From: Paraclostridium tenue
GTDB taxonomy: Bacteria; Bacillota; Clostridia; Peptostreptococcales; Peptostreptococcaceae
Assembly: GCF_039521565.1 (NCBI RefSeq)
Contig: NZ_BAAACP010000001.1
Span: 186,001-250,000 of the forward strand
DNA length: 64,000 nucleotides
Direction: 5' to 3'
Shown here: positions 8,165 to 17,177 of the stretch, one piece after another
How positions within the stretch are numbered: position 1 is the stretch's first letter
How the letters are laid out: each line of letters starts with the position of its first letter
Made by a program: the position numbers and the translations under genes
Notes under the pieces: generated by a model
The model's database searches: none
What the model saw: the letters and a program-made list of their open reading frames with translations, nothing else
What the model was told of the DNA's origin: nothing

Positions 8165-10267
8165 ATGGCAAAAAGCTTAGTCATCGTTGAGTCGCCTGCA
8201 AAAGCTAAAACCATAGAAAAATTTTTAGGAAAGAGTCATTATACAGTAAAAGCATCAGTAGGTCATGTAAGGGATTTACCTAAAAGCAAATTAGGAGTAG
8301 ATATAGATAATAATTTCGAACCTCAATATATAAACATAAGAGGTAAAGGGGATGTAATAAAGGAATTAAAAAAAGAGGCAAAAAAATCAAAGAAAGTCTT
8401 TTTAGCAACCGACCCCGATAGAGAAGGTGAAGCTATATCTTGGCATCTAGCTCATATATTAGATCTAGATGATACAGAAAATTGTAGAATAGAATTTCAT
8501 GAAATAACTAAAGATGCTATAAAAAAAGCGATAAAAGATCCTAGAAATATTGACTTAGATTTAGTAGATGCACAACAGGCAAGACGTGTTTTAGATAGAT
8601 TATTAGGATACCAAATAAGTCCTATACTTTGGCAAAAGGTAAGAAAAGGTCTTAGTGCAGGTAGAGTACAATCTGTTACTACAAAACTAATATGCGATAG
8701 AGAAAAAGAAATAGAAGAGTTTATACCTAAGGAATATTGGACTATAGAATTAGAAGCTAAAACAAAAGAAGGAGAAAGTTTAAGCTTAAAATTCTATGGT
8801 GAAGATGATAAAAAAGTAGAACTTGAAAATAAGGAACAAGTAAACAATATATTAGAGAGAATAAAAGATAAAGATTTAATTGTAAAAAATATTGAATCTA
8901 AATCAAGAAGAAAATCAGCTCCAAAACCATTTACAACAAGTATGCTTCAACAAGAAGCGGCAAATAAACTTGGGTTTACAACTAAAAAAACTATGATGAT
9001 TGCACAAGAGTTATATGAAGGTATAGATATCGAAGGTGAAGGAACTGTTGGTTTAATTTCATATATAAGAACAGATTCAAAAAGAATTTCAGAAGAAGCT
9101 AAGGAAAAAGCAAAAGAATTTATAATTGAAGAATTTAGTGATAAATACTATAAATTTGAAGATAAGAAAAAAGTAAAAGCTGAATCTAAAAAAGTTCAAG
9201 ATGCACATGAGGCTATAAGACCAACATCTGTAGATAGAACTCCAAACAAAATAAGATCATCTTTAAGTAGAGATCAATATAAACTATATGATTTAATTTG
9301 GAGAAGGTTTGTAGCAAGTCAAATGGAAGATTCAGTATTTGACACTTTAAATTTAACTTGTAAAGTTGATAATATTGTATTTAAAGCAACAGGGTCAAAA
9401 TTAAAATTTGATGGATATACTAAGGTATATAATTTTACAGATAGAGAAGATAAATTACTTCCTTTAGTATGTGAAGAAGATAAATTAATTACTGAAAATG
9501 TAGTACCTAATCAACACTTCACTCAACCGCCAGCAAGATATACAGAAGCTAGTTTAGTAAAAACTCTAGAAGAATTGGGAATAGGAAGACCATCTACATA
9601 TGCTCCGACTATAGCTACTATACTTAATAGAGAATATGTTGAAAAAAATGGAGCAAGCTTGTGTCCAACTGAATTAGGAAAAATAGTTACTAATATATTA
9701 GAAGAAAATTTCCAAAAGTTTGTTGATGTAGACTTTACTGCAGATATGGAAAACATGCTAGATGATGTTGAAGAAGGAAATATATATTGGAAAGAAGTTG
9801 TAGCCGATGTATATGCACCTTTAAAAGAAGCAATAGAAGTAGCAATTAAAAATATTGAAAAAATAAATATGGATGAAGAAACTGATGAAATCTGTGAAAC
9901 TTGTGGATCCAATATGGTTATAAAATATGGTAGATTTGGTAAATTTATAGCTTGTAAAAACTACCCTGAGTGCAAAACAACTAAACCACTTGTTAATAAA
10001 GTTGGAGTAAAGTGTCCAAAATGCAATAAAGGAGATATAATACTTAGAAAATCTAAAAAAGGTAAGGCTTTTTATGGATGTTCTAATTATCCTGAATGTG
10101 ATTTTATATCATGGAACAAACCAACTGGGGAGCTATGCAGTGAATGTAATTCATATTTAATAGAGAAAGTAACTAAATCAGAGACAAAAGTAATTTGTTC
10201 TAATAAAGAATGCAAAAAAGTTAAAAATTTAGAAAATAATGATAAAAGCAGTGAAAATAGCAAATAA
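8165..10267 (+). CDS. topA: DNA topoisomerase I (type IA)
   Basis: Relaxes negative supercoils. I start it at the ATG of MAKSLVIVESPAKA, because TGGGGGTG at 8148–8155 is its RBS; an upstream in-frame TTG at 8147 overlaps that RBS and is unlikely. The protein has 700 residues. A TOPRIM domain comes first (VESPAKAKTIEKF, ATDPDREGEAISWH). The active-site Tyr lies in GLISYIRTDS. Three C-terminal Cys4 zinc ribbons follow (CETCG…, CPKCN…, CSECN…). It is the last gene before codY in the rnhB–topA cluster. Confidence 0.95.
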   Translation: MAKSLVIVESPAKAKTIEKFLGKSHYTVKASVGHVRDLPKSKLGVDIDNNFEPQYINIRGKGDVIKELKKEAKKSKKVFLATDPDREGEAISWHLAHILDLDDTENCRIEFHEITKDAIKKAIKDPRNIDLDLVDAQQARRVLDRLLGYQISPILWQKVRKGLSAGRVQSVTTKLICDREKEIEEFIPKEYWTIELEAKTKEGESLSLKFYGEDDKKVELENKEQVNNILERIKDKDLIVKNIESKSRRKSAPKPFTTSMLQQEAANKLGFTTKKTMMIAQELYEGIDIEGEGTVGLISYIRTDSKRISEEAKEKAKEFIIEEFSDKYYKFEDKKKVKAESKKVQDAHEAIRPTSVDRTPNKIRSSLSRDQYKLYDLIWRRFVASQMEDSVFDTLNLTCKVDNIVFKATGSKLKFDGYTKVYNFTDREDKLLPLVCEEDKLITENVVPNQHFTQPPARYTEASLVKTLEELGIGRPSTYAPTIATILNREYVEKNGASLCPTELGKIVTNILEENFQKFVDVDFTADMENMLDDVEEGNIYWKEVVADVYAPLKEAIEVAIKNIEKINMDEETDEICETCGSNMVIKYGRFGKFIACKNYPECKTTKPLVNKVGVKCPKCNKGDIILRKSKKGKAFYGCSNYPECDFISWNKPTGELCSECNSYLIEKVTKSETKVICSNKECKKVKNLENNDKSSENSK

Positions 10268-10407
10268 TGTGCTGAAAAGCAATTAATGGTATTGAAAAAG
10301 ATTTTAAATTATGATAAGATGACAATTGCTAAAGCAAGAACGTTATGCAATATAAATGTATTAAGGGTTATAAAAGTAGCCAAACTTCATGAGGAGATGA
10401 TTAATAG

Positions 10408-11190
10408 ATGGCGAGTCAAATGCTAGAGAAAACAAGAAAAATAAATAAAACATTACAAACTAGTGGTGGTAGTAGTGTATCTTTTAGTTTATTAGCTGAA
10501 GCATTAGGTGAAGTTTTAAACTCTAATGCGTATGTAGTAAGTACTAAAGGGAAAATATTAGGAGTATATCTTAATGTTGAAAAAGACAGCTCAGTTATAG
10601 AAGATCAAGAAACACATAAGAAAATGTTTCCAGAACCATATACAAAGAGCTTATTAAAAGTAGCTGAAACAAAAGAAAACTTAACTGGGGATGAAATGAT
10701 TGAACTATTCCCTTATGAATCAGAAAGAAAGGATAAATACCTAACTATAGTTCCTATATTATCTAGTGGACAAAGATTAGGGACATTAATACTTTCTAGA
10801 TATGATGAAAAGTTTACAGATGATGACTTAGTAATAGGGGAATACAGTGCTACAGTTATAGGTCTTGAAATATTAAGATCTATGGGAGAACAATTAGAAG
10901 AAGAAATGAGAAAAACAGCTGTAGTTAAAATGGCCATAGGGACATTATCTTACTCTGAATTAGAAGCTGTAGAACATATATTTGAAGAACTAAATGGAAA
11001 AGAAGGCTTACTTGTTGCTAGTAAAATAGCTGACAGAGTAGGTATAACAAGATCTGTAATAGTAAATGCATTAAGAAAATTCGAAAGTGCTGGAGTTATA
11101 GAATCAAGATCATTAGGTATGAAAGGTACGCATATAAAAGTACTTAATGATAAATTAATAGAAGAATTAGATAAAGTAAAATCTAATTAA
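10408..11190 (+). CDS. codY: GTP- and branched-chain-amino-acid-sensing repressor CodY
   Basis: Global regulator that represses nutrient-acquisition and stationary-phase genes when Ile, Leu, Val and GTP are plentiful. The protein has 260 residues. An N-terminal GAF-type ligand domain occupies residues 1–155. The C-terminal winged helix contains ASKIADRVGITRSVIVNAL, the highly conserved DNA-reading helix. The RBS GAGGAGATGATT precedes the ATG. The 140-base gap after topA may hold its promoter. Neighbours that carry out amino-acid metabolism are plausible targets, but this cannot be proved here. Confidence 0.96.
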   Translation: MASQMLEKTRKINKTLQTSGGSSVSFSLLAEALGEVLNSNAYVVSTKGKILGVYLNVEKDSSVIEDQETHKKMFPEPYTKSLLKVAETKENLTGDEMIELFPYESERKDKYLTIVPILSSGQRLGTLILSRYDEKFTDDDLVIGEYSATVIGLEILRSMGEQLEEEMRKTAVVKMAIGTLSYSELEAVEHIFEELNGKEGLLVASKIADRVGITRSVIVNALRKFESAGVIESRSLGMKGTHIKVLNDKLIEELDKVKSN

Positions 11191-11238
11191 TGATAAAAAA
11201 TAAGGTATCCATAATTATGGATACCTTATTTTTTATCA
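11191..11238 (+). terminator. Perfect palindromic terminator of codY
   Basis: The 48 bases right after the codY stop are a perfect palindrome with 24-base arms. The arms are A-rich on the left and T-rich on the right, so the element can terminate in both directions. Confidence 0.85.
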
Positions 11239-11256
11239 TTAATTCCTAAAAATATT

Positions 11257-11280
11257 AATATGTATAAGTATACACATATT
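11257..11280 (+). promoter_or_regulatory. Dyad symmetry upstream of the aminotransferase operon
   Basis: TGTATA-AG-TATACA (11261–11274) is a perfect 6-2-6 palindrome inside a longer imperfect dyad. It sits immediately before the RBS AGGAGGG of the aminotransferase. It could be an operator for the ior operon, but no protein can be named. Confidence 0.3.
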
Positions 11281-11293
11281 TAGGAGGGATTAA

Positions 11294-12550
11294 ATGAATA
11301 AGTCAATGGTAGCCAAACATGCTATTTGGACTAAAGAAGAAGATATAATATTTAATTTATCAGAAAGAGCACAAGTTGATGAAAATATATTTGGAAAAGA
11401 AAATGTAATAAATTCTACTATAGGAGTACTTATAGATGATGAAGGAAAACTTGTAGCATTAGAATCTGTATATGATGAATATAAAAATTTAGATAATACT
11501 TTAATTGCATCATATGCACAGATAGCTGGACAAAAGGATTATATTGAAGCTGTAAAAAAAGCATGTTTTAAAAATCATATGCCCAAAGGACATATAAAAG
11601 TAGTAGCTTCTCCAGGTGGAACAGGTTCAATAAAATTGGCAATATTTAATTATACAAATGAAAATGAAAAAATATTAGTACCTAATTGGCATTGGGGACC
11701 ATATAAGATTATTTCAGAAGAAATAAATAGAGAGCTTATAAATTATGATTTATTCAATGAAAAAGGAAATTTTAATTTTGATTCATTTAAAGATCAATTC
11801 TTAAACATATCATATAATCAAGAAAGAGTTTTTACTATATTTAATACACCAGCACATAATCCTACAGGATATACAATAGATGATGAAGAATGGGACAAAA
11901 TATTAGACCTTTGCAAAAAAGTAGCATTAGAAGATAAAAAGAAAATAATACTATTTATAGATATAGCGTATATAGATTTTTCAGGAGAAGATGGTAAAGA
12001 TACAAGGAAGTTTTTTGAAAAATTCTCAGATTTACCAGAAAATATATTAATAATTATAGGGTTTAGCATGTCAAAAGGTTATACTGCTTATGGTATGAGA
12101 AGTGGAGCTTGTATTTGTGTGTCATCAGATGAAGAAATAGCTGATGAATTTTATTATTCTTGTTCGCATTCAGCAAGAGCAAATTGGTCAAATTGCAATC
12201 GAGGGGCTATGGAACTTTTAACATCTATAATAAATGATAAAGAAAAGTTAAAAAAATATGAAGATGAAAAAAATAAATATAAAAATTTATTAAAAGAAAG
12301 AGCTAAAGTATTTGTAGACAAAGCTAAAGAGATAAATCTTGATATACTTCCATACAGGGATGGATTTTTTATAAGTATACCATGTGAAAATTCCATGAAA
12401 GTATGTGAAAAAGCTATAGAAAGTAAACTTTATACTATTCCGCTTAAAATGGGAATAAGATTTGCAATATGTGCTGTAAGTAAAGAGAAATGTGAAAAAG
12501 CACCTAAAATAATAAAAGAAGCAATAGATTTTGTAAGTAAAAAGAATTAA
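11294..12550 (+). CDS. PLP-dependent class I/II aminotransferase
   Basis: A 418-residue fold-type I aminotransferase. FNTPAHNPTGYT is the conserved Asn-Pro-x-Gly region, LFIDIAYIDF contains the Asp/Tyr that contacts PLP, and GFSMSKGYTAYGMRSG carries the Schiff-base Lys and phosphate-binding Arg. The RBS TAGGAGGG precedes the ATG. The next genes are iorA, iorB and an acyl kinase, so it probably deaminates aromatic or branched-chain amino acids to the 2-oxo acids that IorAB oxidises. The substrate preference is inferred from context only. Confidence 0.85.
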   Translation: MNKSMVAKHAIWTKEEDIIFNLSERAQVDENIFGKENVINSTIGVLIDDEGKLVALESVYDEYKNLDNTLIASYAQIAGQKDYIEAVKKACFKNHMPKGHIKVVASPGGTGSIKLAIFNYTNENEKILVPNWHWGPYKIISEEINRELINYDLFNEKGNFNFDSFKDQFLNISYNQERVFTIFNTPAHNPTGYTIDDEEWDKILDLCKKVALEDKKKIILFIDIAYIDFSGEDGKDTRKFFEKFSDLPENILIIIGFSMSKGYTAYGMRSGACICVSSDEEIADEFYYSCSHSARANWSNCNRGAMELLTSIINDKEKLKKYEDEKNKYKNLLKERAKVFVDKAKEINLDILPYRDGFFISIPCENSMKVCEKAIESKLYTIPLKMGIRFAICAVSKEKCEKAPKIIKEAIDFVSKKN

Positions 12551-12613
12551 TTTATATAAAACTTAAATTAAAAATTTAAATAGATTTAATAAATTACATA
12601 TAGGGGGATGAAT

Positions 12614-14398
12614 ATGAAATTATTAATGACTGGGAATGAGGCTATAGCTAGAGGAGCTTATGAAGCAGGAGTTAAATATGCATCTGCATATCCAGGAACT
12701 CCAAGTACTGAAATATTAGAAAATATAGCTATGTATAAAGATAGTATACTAGCTGAATGGGCTCCTAACGAAAAGGTAGCACTAGAAGCTAGCATAGGTG
12801 GTTCTATAGCAGGAGCTAGAACACTTGCTTGCATGAAGCATGTTGGAGTAAATGTAGCAGCAGATCCATTATTTACATTTGCATATACAGGGGTTAATGG
12901 AGGTATGATACTAATTTCAGCAGATGAACCAGGAATGCACTCATCTCAGAATGAACAAGATAATAGAAATTATGCTAAATTTGCTAAAATAGGATTATTT
13001 GAGCCATCAACTAGTCAAGAAGCTAAGGATATGATAAAAGAGGCTTATAATGTTAGTGAAAAGTATGACACACCGATATTATATAGAGTAACCACTAGGT
13101 TATGTCATTCTAAAGGGATAGTTAATTGTGTTGATAGGGAAGAAGTAAAAATTAAAGATTATGTGAAAGATGTGAAAAAAAGAGTTACAGTTCCTGCACA
13201 TGCAAGAAATTTAAGAATAGAAGTAGAAAAAAGATTAGATAAATTAAAAGAATATTCAAATACTACAGAACTTAATTTTATGGAAATAAATAATAATGAA
13301 ATTGGTATAATATCAAGCGGTGTCTGTTATACATATGCAAAAGAAGTATTTAAAGATAATGCATCTTATTTGAAACTTGGATTTACAAATCCTATGCCAG
13401 ATAAAAAAATAAAAGAATTTGCTAATAAGGTAAAAAAGATTTATGTCATAGAAGAAAATGATAAATTCATAGAAGATCAAGTAAAAGCAATGGGAATAGA
13501 TGTAATAGGAAAAGATATATTTCCATATACAGGAGAAATTACTCCAGGTTTAATAAGAAAAGCTATTTTAAATGAAAATAAAGAAATTATAAAATACAAT
13601 GAAGATTTAGTTGTAGGAAGACCACCAACACTATGTTCAGGATGTCCTCATAGAGGATTTTTCTATGAGATAGGTAAAAGAAAAAATGTAATGATATCAG
13701 GGGATATAGGGTGTTATTCATTAGGGTTTGCACCTCCTTATAATGCGTTAGATTCTATAGTATGTATGGGAGCTAGCTTAAGCGTAGGACATGGAGCACA
13801 ACAAGTATTTAACATGAAGGAAAATAATAATATGAGAGTTGTTGGAGTTTTGGGAGATTCAACATTTTTTCATACAGGTATAAATTCACTTATAGACATA
13901 GCTTATAATAAGAGTAATACTATATCTGTAATATTAGATAATAGAATAACTGGAATGACAGGACATCAACAAAATCCAGGAACAGGATATACTTTACAGG
14001 GCAAAGAAGTTGAAGAAATTGATATAGAAAAATTAGTTTTAGCTTGTGGAATAAAAAATGTTAAAACTATAGATCCAAATAATTTAGAACAAGTTAATAA
14101 AACTTTAGATTGGGCATTAAAACTTAATGAACCTTCAGTTATTATAACTAGATGGCCTTGTGTACTTAAAAAATTATCTACAAAAGATAAAAAAGAATTT
14201 GAAGGAGTGTTCAAAGAAAAATGTGACGTAGATAAAAAGTTATGTATAGGATGTAAGTTGTGCATAAAATCGGGATGTCCATCTATATCTTTTGATAAAG
14301 AAATTAAAAAAGCTGTTATAGATAAAACTAGTTGTGTAGGTTGTGAAGTTTGTTCACAAATATGTCCCAAGCAAGCTATATATAAGGGGGATAAATAA
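12614..14398 (+). CDS. iorA: Indolepyruvate:ferredoxin oxidoreductase, alpha subunit
   Basis: Oxidatively decarboxylates aryl (or branched) 2-oxo acids to acyl-CoA, reducing ferredoxin. I choose the second ATG because GGGGG at 12603–12607 is then 6 bases away; the ATG at 12608 touches it. The protein has 594 residues. The N-terminal pyrimidine-binding domain has YPGTPSTEIL. The TPP domain contains CSGCPHRG, SGDIGCYSLG and GDSTFFHTG. The C-terminus is a 2[4Fe-4S] ferredoxin (CIGCKLCIKSGCP and CVGCEVCSQICP). The stop is 1 base before the iorB start. Confidence 0.93.
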   Translation: MKLLMTGNEAIARGAYEAGVKYASAYPGTPSTEILENIAMYKDSILAEWAPNEKVALEASIGGSIAGARTLACMKHVGVNVAADPLFTFAYTGVNGGMILISADEPGMHSSQNEQDNRNYAKFAKIGLFEPSTSQEAKDMIKEAYNVSEKYDTPILYRVTTRLCHSKGIVNCVDREEVKIKDYVKDVKKRVTVPAHARNLRIEVEKRLDKLKEYSNTTELNFMEINNNEIGIISSGVCYTYAKEVFKDNASYLKLGFTNPMPDKKIKEFANKVKKIYVIEENDKFIEDQVKAMGIDVIGKDIFPYTGEITPGLIRKAILNENKEIIKYNEDLVVGRPPTLCSGCPHRGFFYEIGKRKNVMISGDIGCYSLGFAPPYNALDSIVCMGASLSVGHGAQQVFNMKENNNMRVVGVLGDSTFFHTGINSLIDIAYNKSNTISVILDNRITGMTGHQQNPGTGYTLQGKEVEEIDIEKLVLACGIKNVKTIDPNNLEQVNKTLDWALKLNEPSVIITRWPCVLKKLSTKDKKEFEGVFKEKCDVDKKLCIGCKLCIKSGCPSISFDKEIKKAVIDKTSCVGCEVCSQICPKQAIYKGDK

Positions 14399-14399
14399 A

Positions 14400-14978
14400 A
14401 TGACAAATAGTATACTTTTAGTTGGAGTTGGAGGGCAAGGAACTATACTTGCTAGCAAGCTTTTAACAATAGGACTTATGGAAGCTGGATATGATGTTAA
14501 AATGAGTGAAATACATGGTATGAGTCAAAGAGGTGGTTCAGTATCTTCACAAGTTAGATATGGAGATAAAGTTTACTCTCCTGTTATAGAAATTGGAGGA
14601 GCTGATATATTAGTTTCGTTTGAAAAAATGGAAGCTTTAAGATGGTTAAAGTATCTTAAACCAGGTGGAAAAGTAATAGTTAACGATTATAAAATAAATT
14701 CTATGCCAATAATTACAGGAAAAGCTAATTATTTGGAAGATGAAATAAATGAAGAATTAAAAAGAGTTGGTGCAAGATTAGTAGATGCATCAAATGATGC
14801 AATAAAGCTAGGCAATCCTAAAACTATGAATATAATATTGCTTGGAAGTTTAGTTAAGTCTATGAATCTTGAAAATATTGACTGGAACAAAATTATAAGT
14901 GATAATGTAAAAAAGGAGTTTATAGACATAAATATAAAAGCATTTGAGGTGGGAATGAATTTAGTAAAAGGGGAGTAG
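14400..14978 (+). CDS. iorB: Indolepyruvate:ferredoxin oxidoreductase, beta subunit
   Basis: A 192-residue gamma-type subunit with VGVGGQGTILASKLL near the N-terminus and HGMSQRGGSVSSQVR, the CoA/TPP-domain signature of the family. The start at 14400 is supported by AAGGGGGATAAATAAA. The reading frame is open further upstream, inside iorA, but that extension lacks an RBS. It works as a dimer of heterodimers with IorA. The acyl kinase begins 3 bases after its stop, so all are one transcript. Confidence 0.93.
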   Translation: MTNSILLVGVGGQGTILASKLLTIGLMEAGYDVKMSEIHGMSQRGGSVSSQVRYGDKVYSPVIEIGGADILVSFEKMEALRWLKYLKPGGKVIVNDYKINSMPIITGKANYLEDEINEELKRVGARLVDASNDAIKLGNPKTMNIILLGSLVKSMNLENIDWNKIISDNVKKEFIDINIKAFEVGMNLVKGE

Positions 14979-14981
14979 TTT

Positions 14982-16079
14982 ATGGGGTATAAAATATTAG
15001 CAATAAATCCAGGCTCAACATCTACTAAAATTGCAGTATATGAAGATGAGGGATTAGTTTTTTCAAAAAGTATAAATCATAGTGCAAATGAATTAGAAAG
15101 TTATAAAAATATAACCGATCAATTTGAAATGAGAAAAGAAAAAGTTTTAAATGTTCTCTGGGAAAATGATTTCAATATATGCGATTTAGATGCCATAGTA
15201 GGTAGAGGGGGAATATTGCCTCCAGTTAAATCAGGGGCTTATTTAATTAATGAAGTTATGGTAGATAGATTAAAAAATAGAGCTATTGTTGAACATGCAT
15301 CTAACTTAGGAGCACTTATAGCTTATGAAATTTCAAAAGAATTAAATATAAATGCATATATATATGATAGTGTTTCAGTTGATGAATTAACTGATGTCGC
15401 TAGAGTATTAGGATTTCCAGAGATAGAAAGAACATGTTTAAGTCATGCACTTAATTCACGAGCTATGGCTATTAAATTTGCAAAAAATAATAAAAAAGAT
15501 TACAAAGATATGAATTTAATAGTTGCACATTTAGGTGGAGGAATAACAATTGCTGCACATGAAAAAGGTAAAATGGTAGATGTAGTTTCTGATGATGAAG
15601 GGCCATTTTCTCCTGAAAGAAGTGGTAAAATACCTGTAAAAAAAGTTGTTGATATGTGTTATAGCGAAAAATATACACATAAAGAAATGCTAAGAAAAAT
15701 TAGGGGAAAAGGTGGTATAGTAGGCCACTTAAATACTGTAGATATTAGAAAAGTAGAAAATATGATTGAAAATAATGATGAAAAAGCAAAATTAATATAT
15801 AGTGCGCTTATTTATCAAATTGCTAAAGGAATAGGAGAATTAGCTACAGTTTTAGAAGGAAATGTAGATGCTATAATTTTGACAGGTGGAATAGCTTATT
15901 CTAAAAAGTTGACTAAAGAGTTATCTAATAAAATTAAATTTATAGCTCCTGTAAATATACTTGCAGGAGAAAATGAGTTAGAGGCACTTGCTTATGGAGC
16001 TCTTAGAATATTAAGAGGGGAAGAAAATTACAGACAATATGAAGAAAAAGAATTATTAGAAAGTTATAGTGTAAATTAA
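14982..16079 (+). CDS. buk: Butyrate kinase-family acyl kinase
   Basis: Converts an acyl phosphate plus ADP to the acid plus ATP. The protein has 365 residues. ASKHA-fold motifs are visible: LAINPGSTSTKIAVYE (phosphate 1), AHLGGGITIAAHEKG (phosphate 2) and ILTGGIAYS (adenosine). The length matches Buk rather than acetate kinase (about 400). Directly downstream of iorB, it probably harvests ATP from the acyl-CoA made by IorAB through an acyl phosphate. The partner phosphotransacylase is not in this operon. A branched-chain or arylacetate kinase activity is possible. Confidence 0.88.
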   Translation: MGYKILAINPGSTSTKIAVYEDEGLVFSKSINHSANELESYKNITDQFEMRKEKVLNVLWENDFNICDLDAIVGRGGILPPVKSGAYLINEVMVDRLKNRAIVEHASNLGALIAYEISKELNINAYIYDSVSVDELTDVARVLGFPEIERTCLSHALNSRAMAIKFAKNNKKDYKDMNLIVAHLGGGITIAAHEKGKMVDVVSDDEGPFSPERSGKIPVKKVVDMCYSEKYTHKEMLRKIRGKGGIVGHLNTVDIRKVENMIENNDEKAKLIYSALIYQIAKGIGELATVLEGNVDAIILTGGIAYSKKLTKELSNKIKFIAPVNILAGENELEALAYGALRILRGEENYRQYEEKELLESYSVN

Positions 16080-16083
16080 TTTT

Positions 16084-16154
16084 AAAAAGGTATCTTAAAT
16101 ATATTAACAGATAGGAAAATAATATCTGATAGTATGATTTTAAGATACCTTTTT
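16084..16154 (+). terminator. Terminator between buk and the convergent DUF1540 gene
   Basis: AAAAGGTATCTTAAA pairs with TTTTAAGATACCTTTT, and an inner stem CAGATA/TATCTG lies inside. A-tract and T-tract flanks suggest it serves both the plus-strand buk operon and the minus-strand gene at 16172. Confidence 0.8.
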
Positions 16155-16171
16155 TGTAGATGTATAAGTTT

Positions 16172-16477
16172 CTATTTGCTTACAAAAGTTTCACAAGAAG
16201 CATCATTCATGTTTATATGAATAGCTTCAGCTTTACAAGCACCACTATGATTATGTTTACAATTAGTAGCTGCACATGATATAGAACTTGTTTGTGCAAT
16301 ACTAGATGATTGTTCACTATTAGTAAATGAACTAGATTCTCTATCTTGGTAAGTTGCACAAATTGTTTCACTAGTAGTATCAGCCTTACTTCCATCAACT
16401 TTTATTCCAGATGCATAACATCCTCCACTATTGTTATAAGTACAAGTTGTAGCTGAACAAGTTATAGGATTTGACAT
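16172..16477 (-). CDS. DUF1540 protein with two Cys-rich repeats
   Basis: A 101-residue protein beginning MSNPITCSATTCTYN. An upstream TTG in frame overlaps the RBS TTGGAGG and is not the start. It contains two copies of a 35–40-residue unit with four cysteines (C-x4-C-x7-C…C): residues about 7–45 and 62–100. The sequence CxATxCxxNxxGxCxA is typical of DUF1540, a small, probably metal-binding domain common in spore-forming Firmicutes and of unknown function. The middle is Ser/Gln-rich and probably a linker. It lies downstream of, and in line with, the HNH-like gene but is separated from it by a strong hairpin. Confidence 0.75.
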   Translation of the reverse strand: MSNPITCSATTCTYNNSGGCYASGIKVDGSKADTTSETICATYQDRESSSFTNSEQSSSIAQTSSISCAATNCKHNHSGACKAEAIHINMNDASCETFVSK

Positions 16478-16491
16478 ATTAAATACCTCCA

Positions 16492-16535
16492 AAATAATAA
16501 ATTCATAGTCATTAATGACTATGAATTTATTATTT
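16492..16535 (-). terminator. Palindromic terminator upstream of the DUF1540 gene
   Basis: A 44-base perfect palindrome (22-base arms) between two minus-strand genes. It most likely terminates the HNH-like gene. It abuts the RBS of the DUF1540 gene, so it may also affect that gene's translation. Confidence 0.7.
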
Positions 16536-16570
16536 GATTATTTTAAAAAAATATTAGCAATATATAAAAA

Positions 16571-16999
16571 TTAATTATTTAAACAATTTTCACAAAGTAT
16601 ATTAACATCATTATATGTTTCTCTTCCAAGATATTTATTTATATGATAAACATTTAAATTTTCACTACATCCACATTTTGAACACTGATTATTATGATAT
16701 ACTAAAGCTTTTTCTTTGAAAATTTGCCAATGTAAAGATTTTAAGTAAGAATCATAATCAGCTCTAAGATTAGACTCTAAAAATTTAATATAAATAGCAT
16801 CTAAATCTGAAGTATTAAGATTTGTATTTTCAGGATCAAAATTTTCACACAAGTCTGCGTTTAAAGGTGTATCATTTGAAATTATACATTTTATATTATA
16901 TGTGAAATCTTTATTAGGACCTTCTAGAGAAAGATGCTTGCAATATGAACAACATTTTTTCGGTAGTTTTTCTTCTAAATTTTTTATCTTAGTATTCAT
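16571..16999 (-). CDS. Cys-rich protein with HNH-like C-terminal zinc site
   Basis: A 142-residue protein starting MNTKIKNLEEKL; an upstream in-frame TTG overlaps the RBS TTGGAGGA. Residues about 17–55 contain CCSYCKHL…C…CENF, a small Cys motif. The C-terminal 35 residues read CSKCGC…VYHINKYLGRE…NDVNILCENC, which resembles the Cys-x2-Cys, His, Asn, Cys-x2-Cys layout of HNH nucleases, but the expected paired His is reduced to one and the final His is missing. It may be a non-catalytic zinc-binding protein or a truncated nuclease. I do not recognise a named family with certainty. Confidence 0.5.
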   Translation of the reverse strand: MNTKIKNLEEKLPKKCCSYCKHLSLEGPNKDFTYNIKCIISNDTPLNADLCENFDPENTNLNTSDLDAIYIKFLESNLRADYDSYLKSLHWQIFKEKALVYHNNQCSKCGCSENLNVYHINKYLGRETYNDVNILCENCLNN

Positions 17000-17177
17000 A
17001 AATATATCCTCCAATATTAATATGGTTATTTGTACAAGTATATTAATAAAATTAGGAGATTATGATAAAAACTTATTTGAATTAATTTATTTCAAAGGAA
17101 TATTTAATATTAAAACTGAATAATTAATACATTAGCAAAATAAAATTAATTAAAAAAATATTTATTTGGAGAAGATT

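Noticed and set aside
10286..10426. Small open frame of 46 codons between topA and codY, ending inside codY
   Set aside because: It has no convincing ribosome binding site, overlaps the codY start in another frame, and lies in the gap where the codY promoter is expected.
16902..17123. Plus-strand frame of 73 codons
   Set aside because: It lies mostly antisense to the Cys-rich gene at 16571–16999, has no ribosome binding site and unlikely composition.
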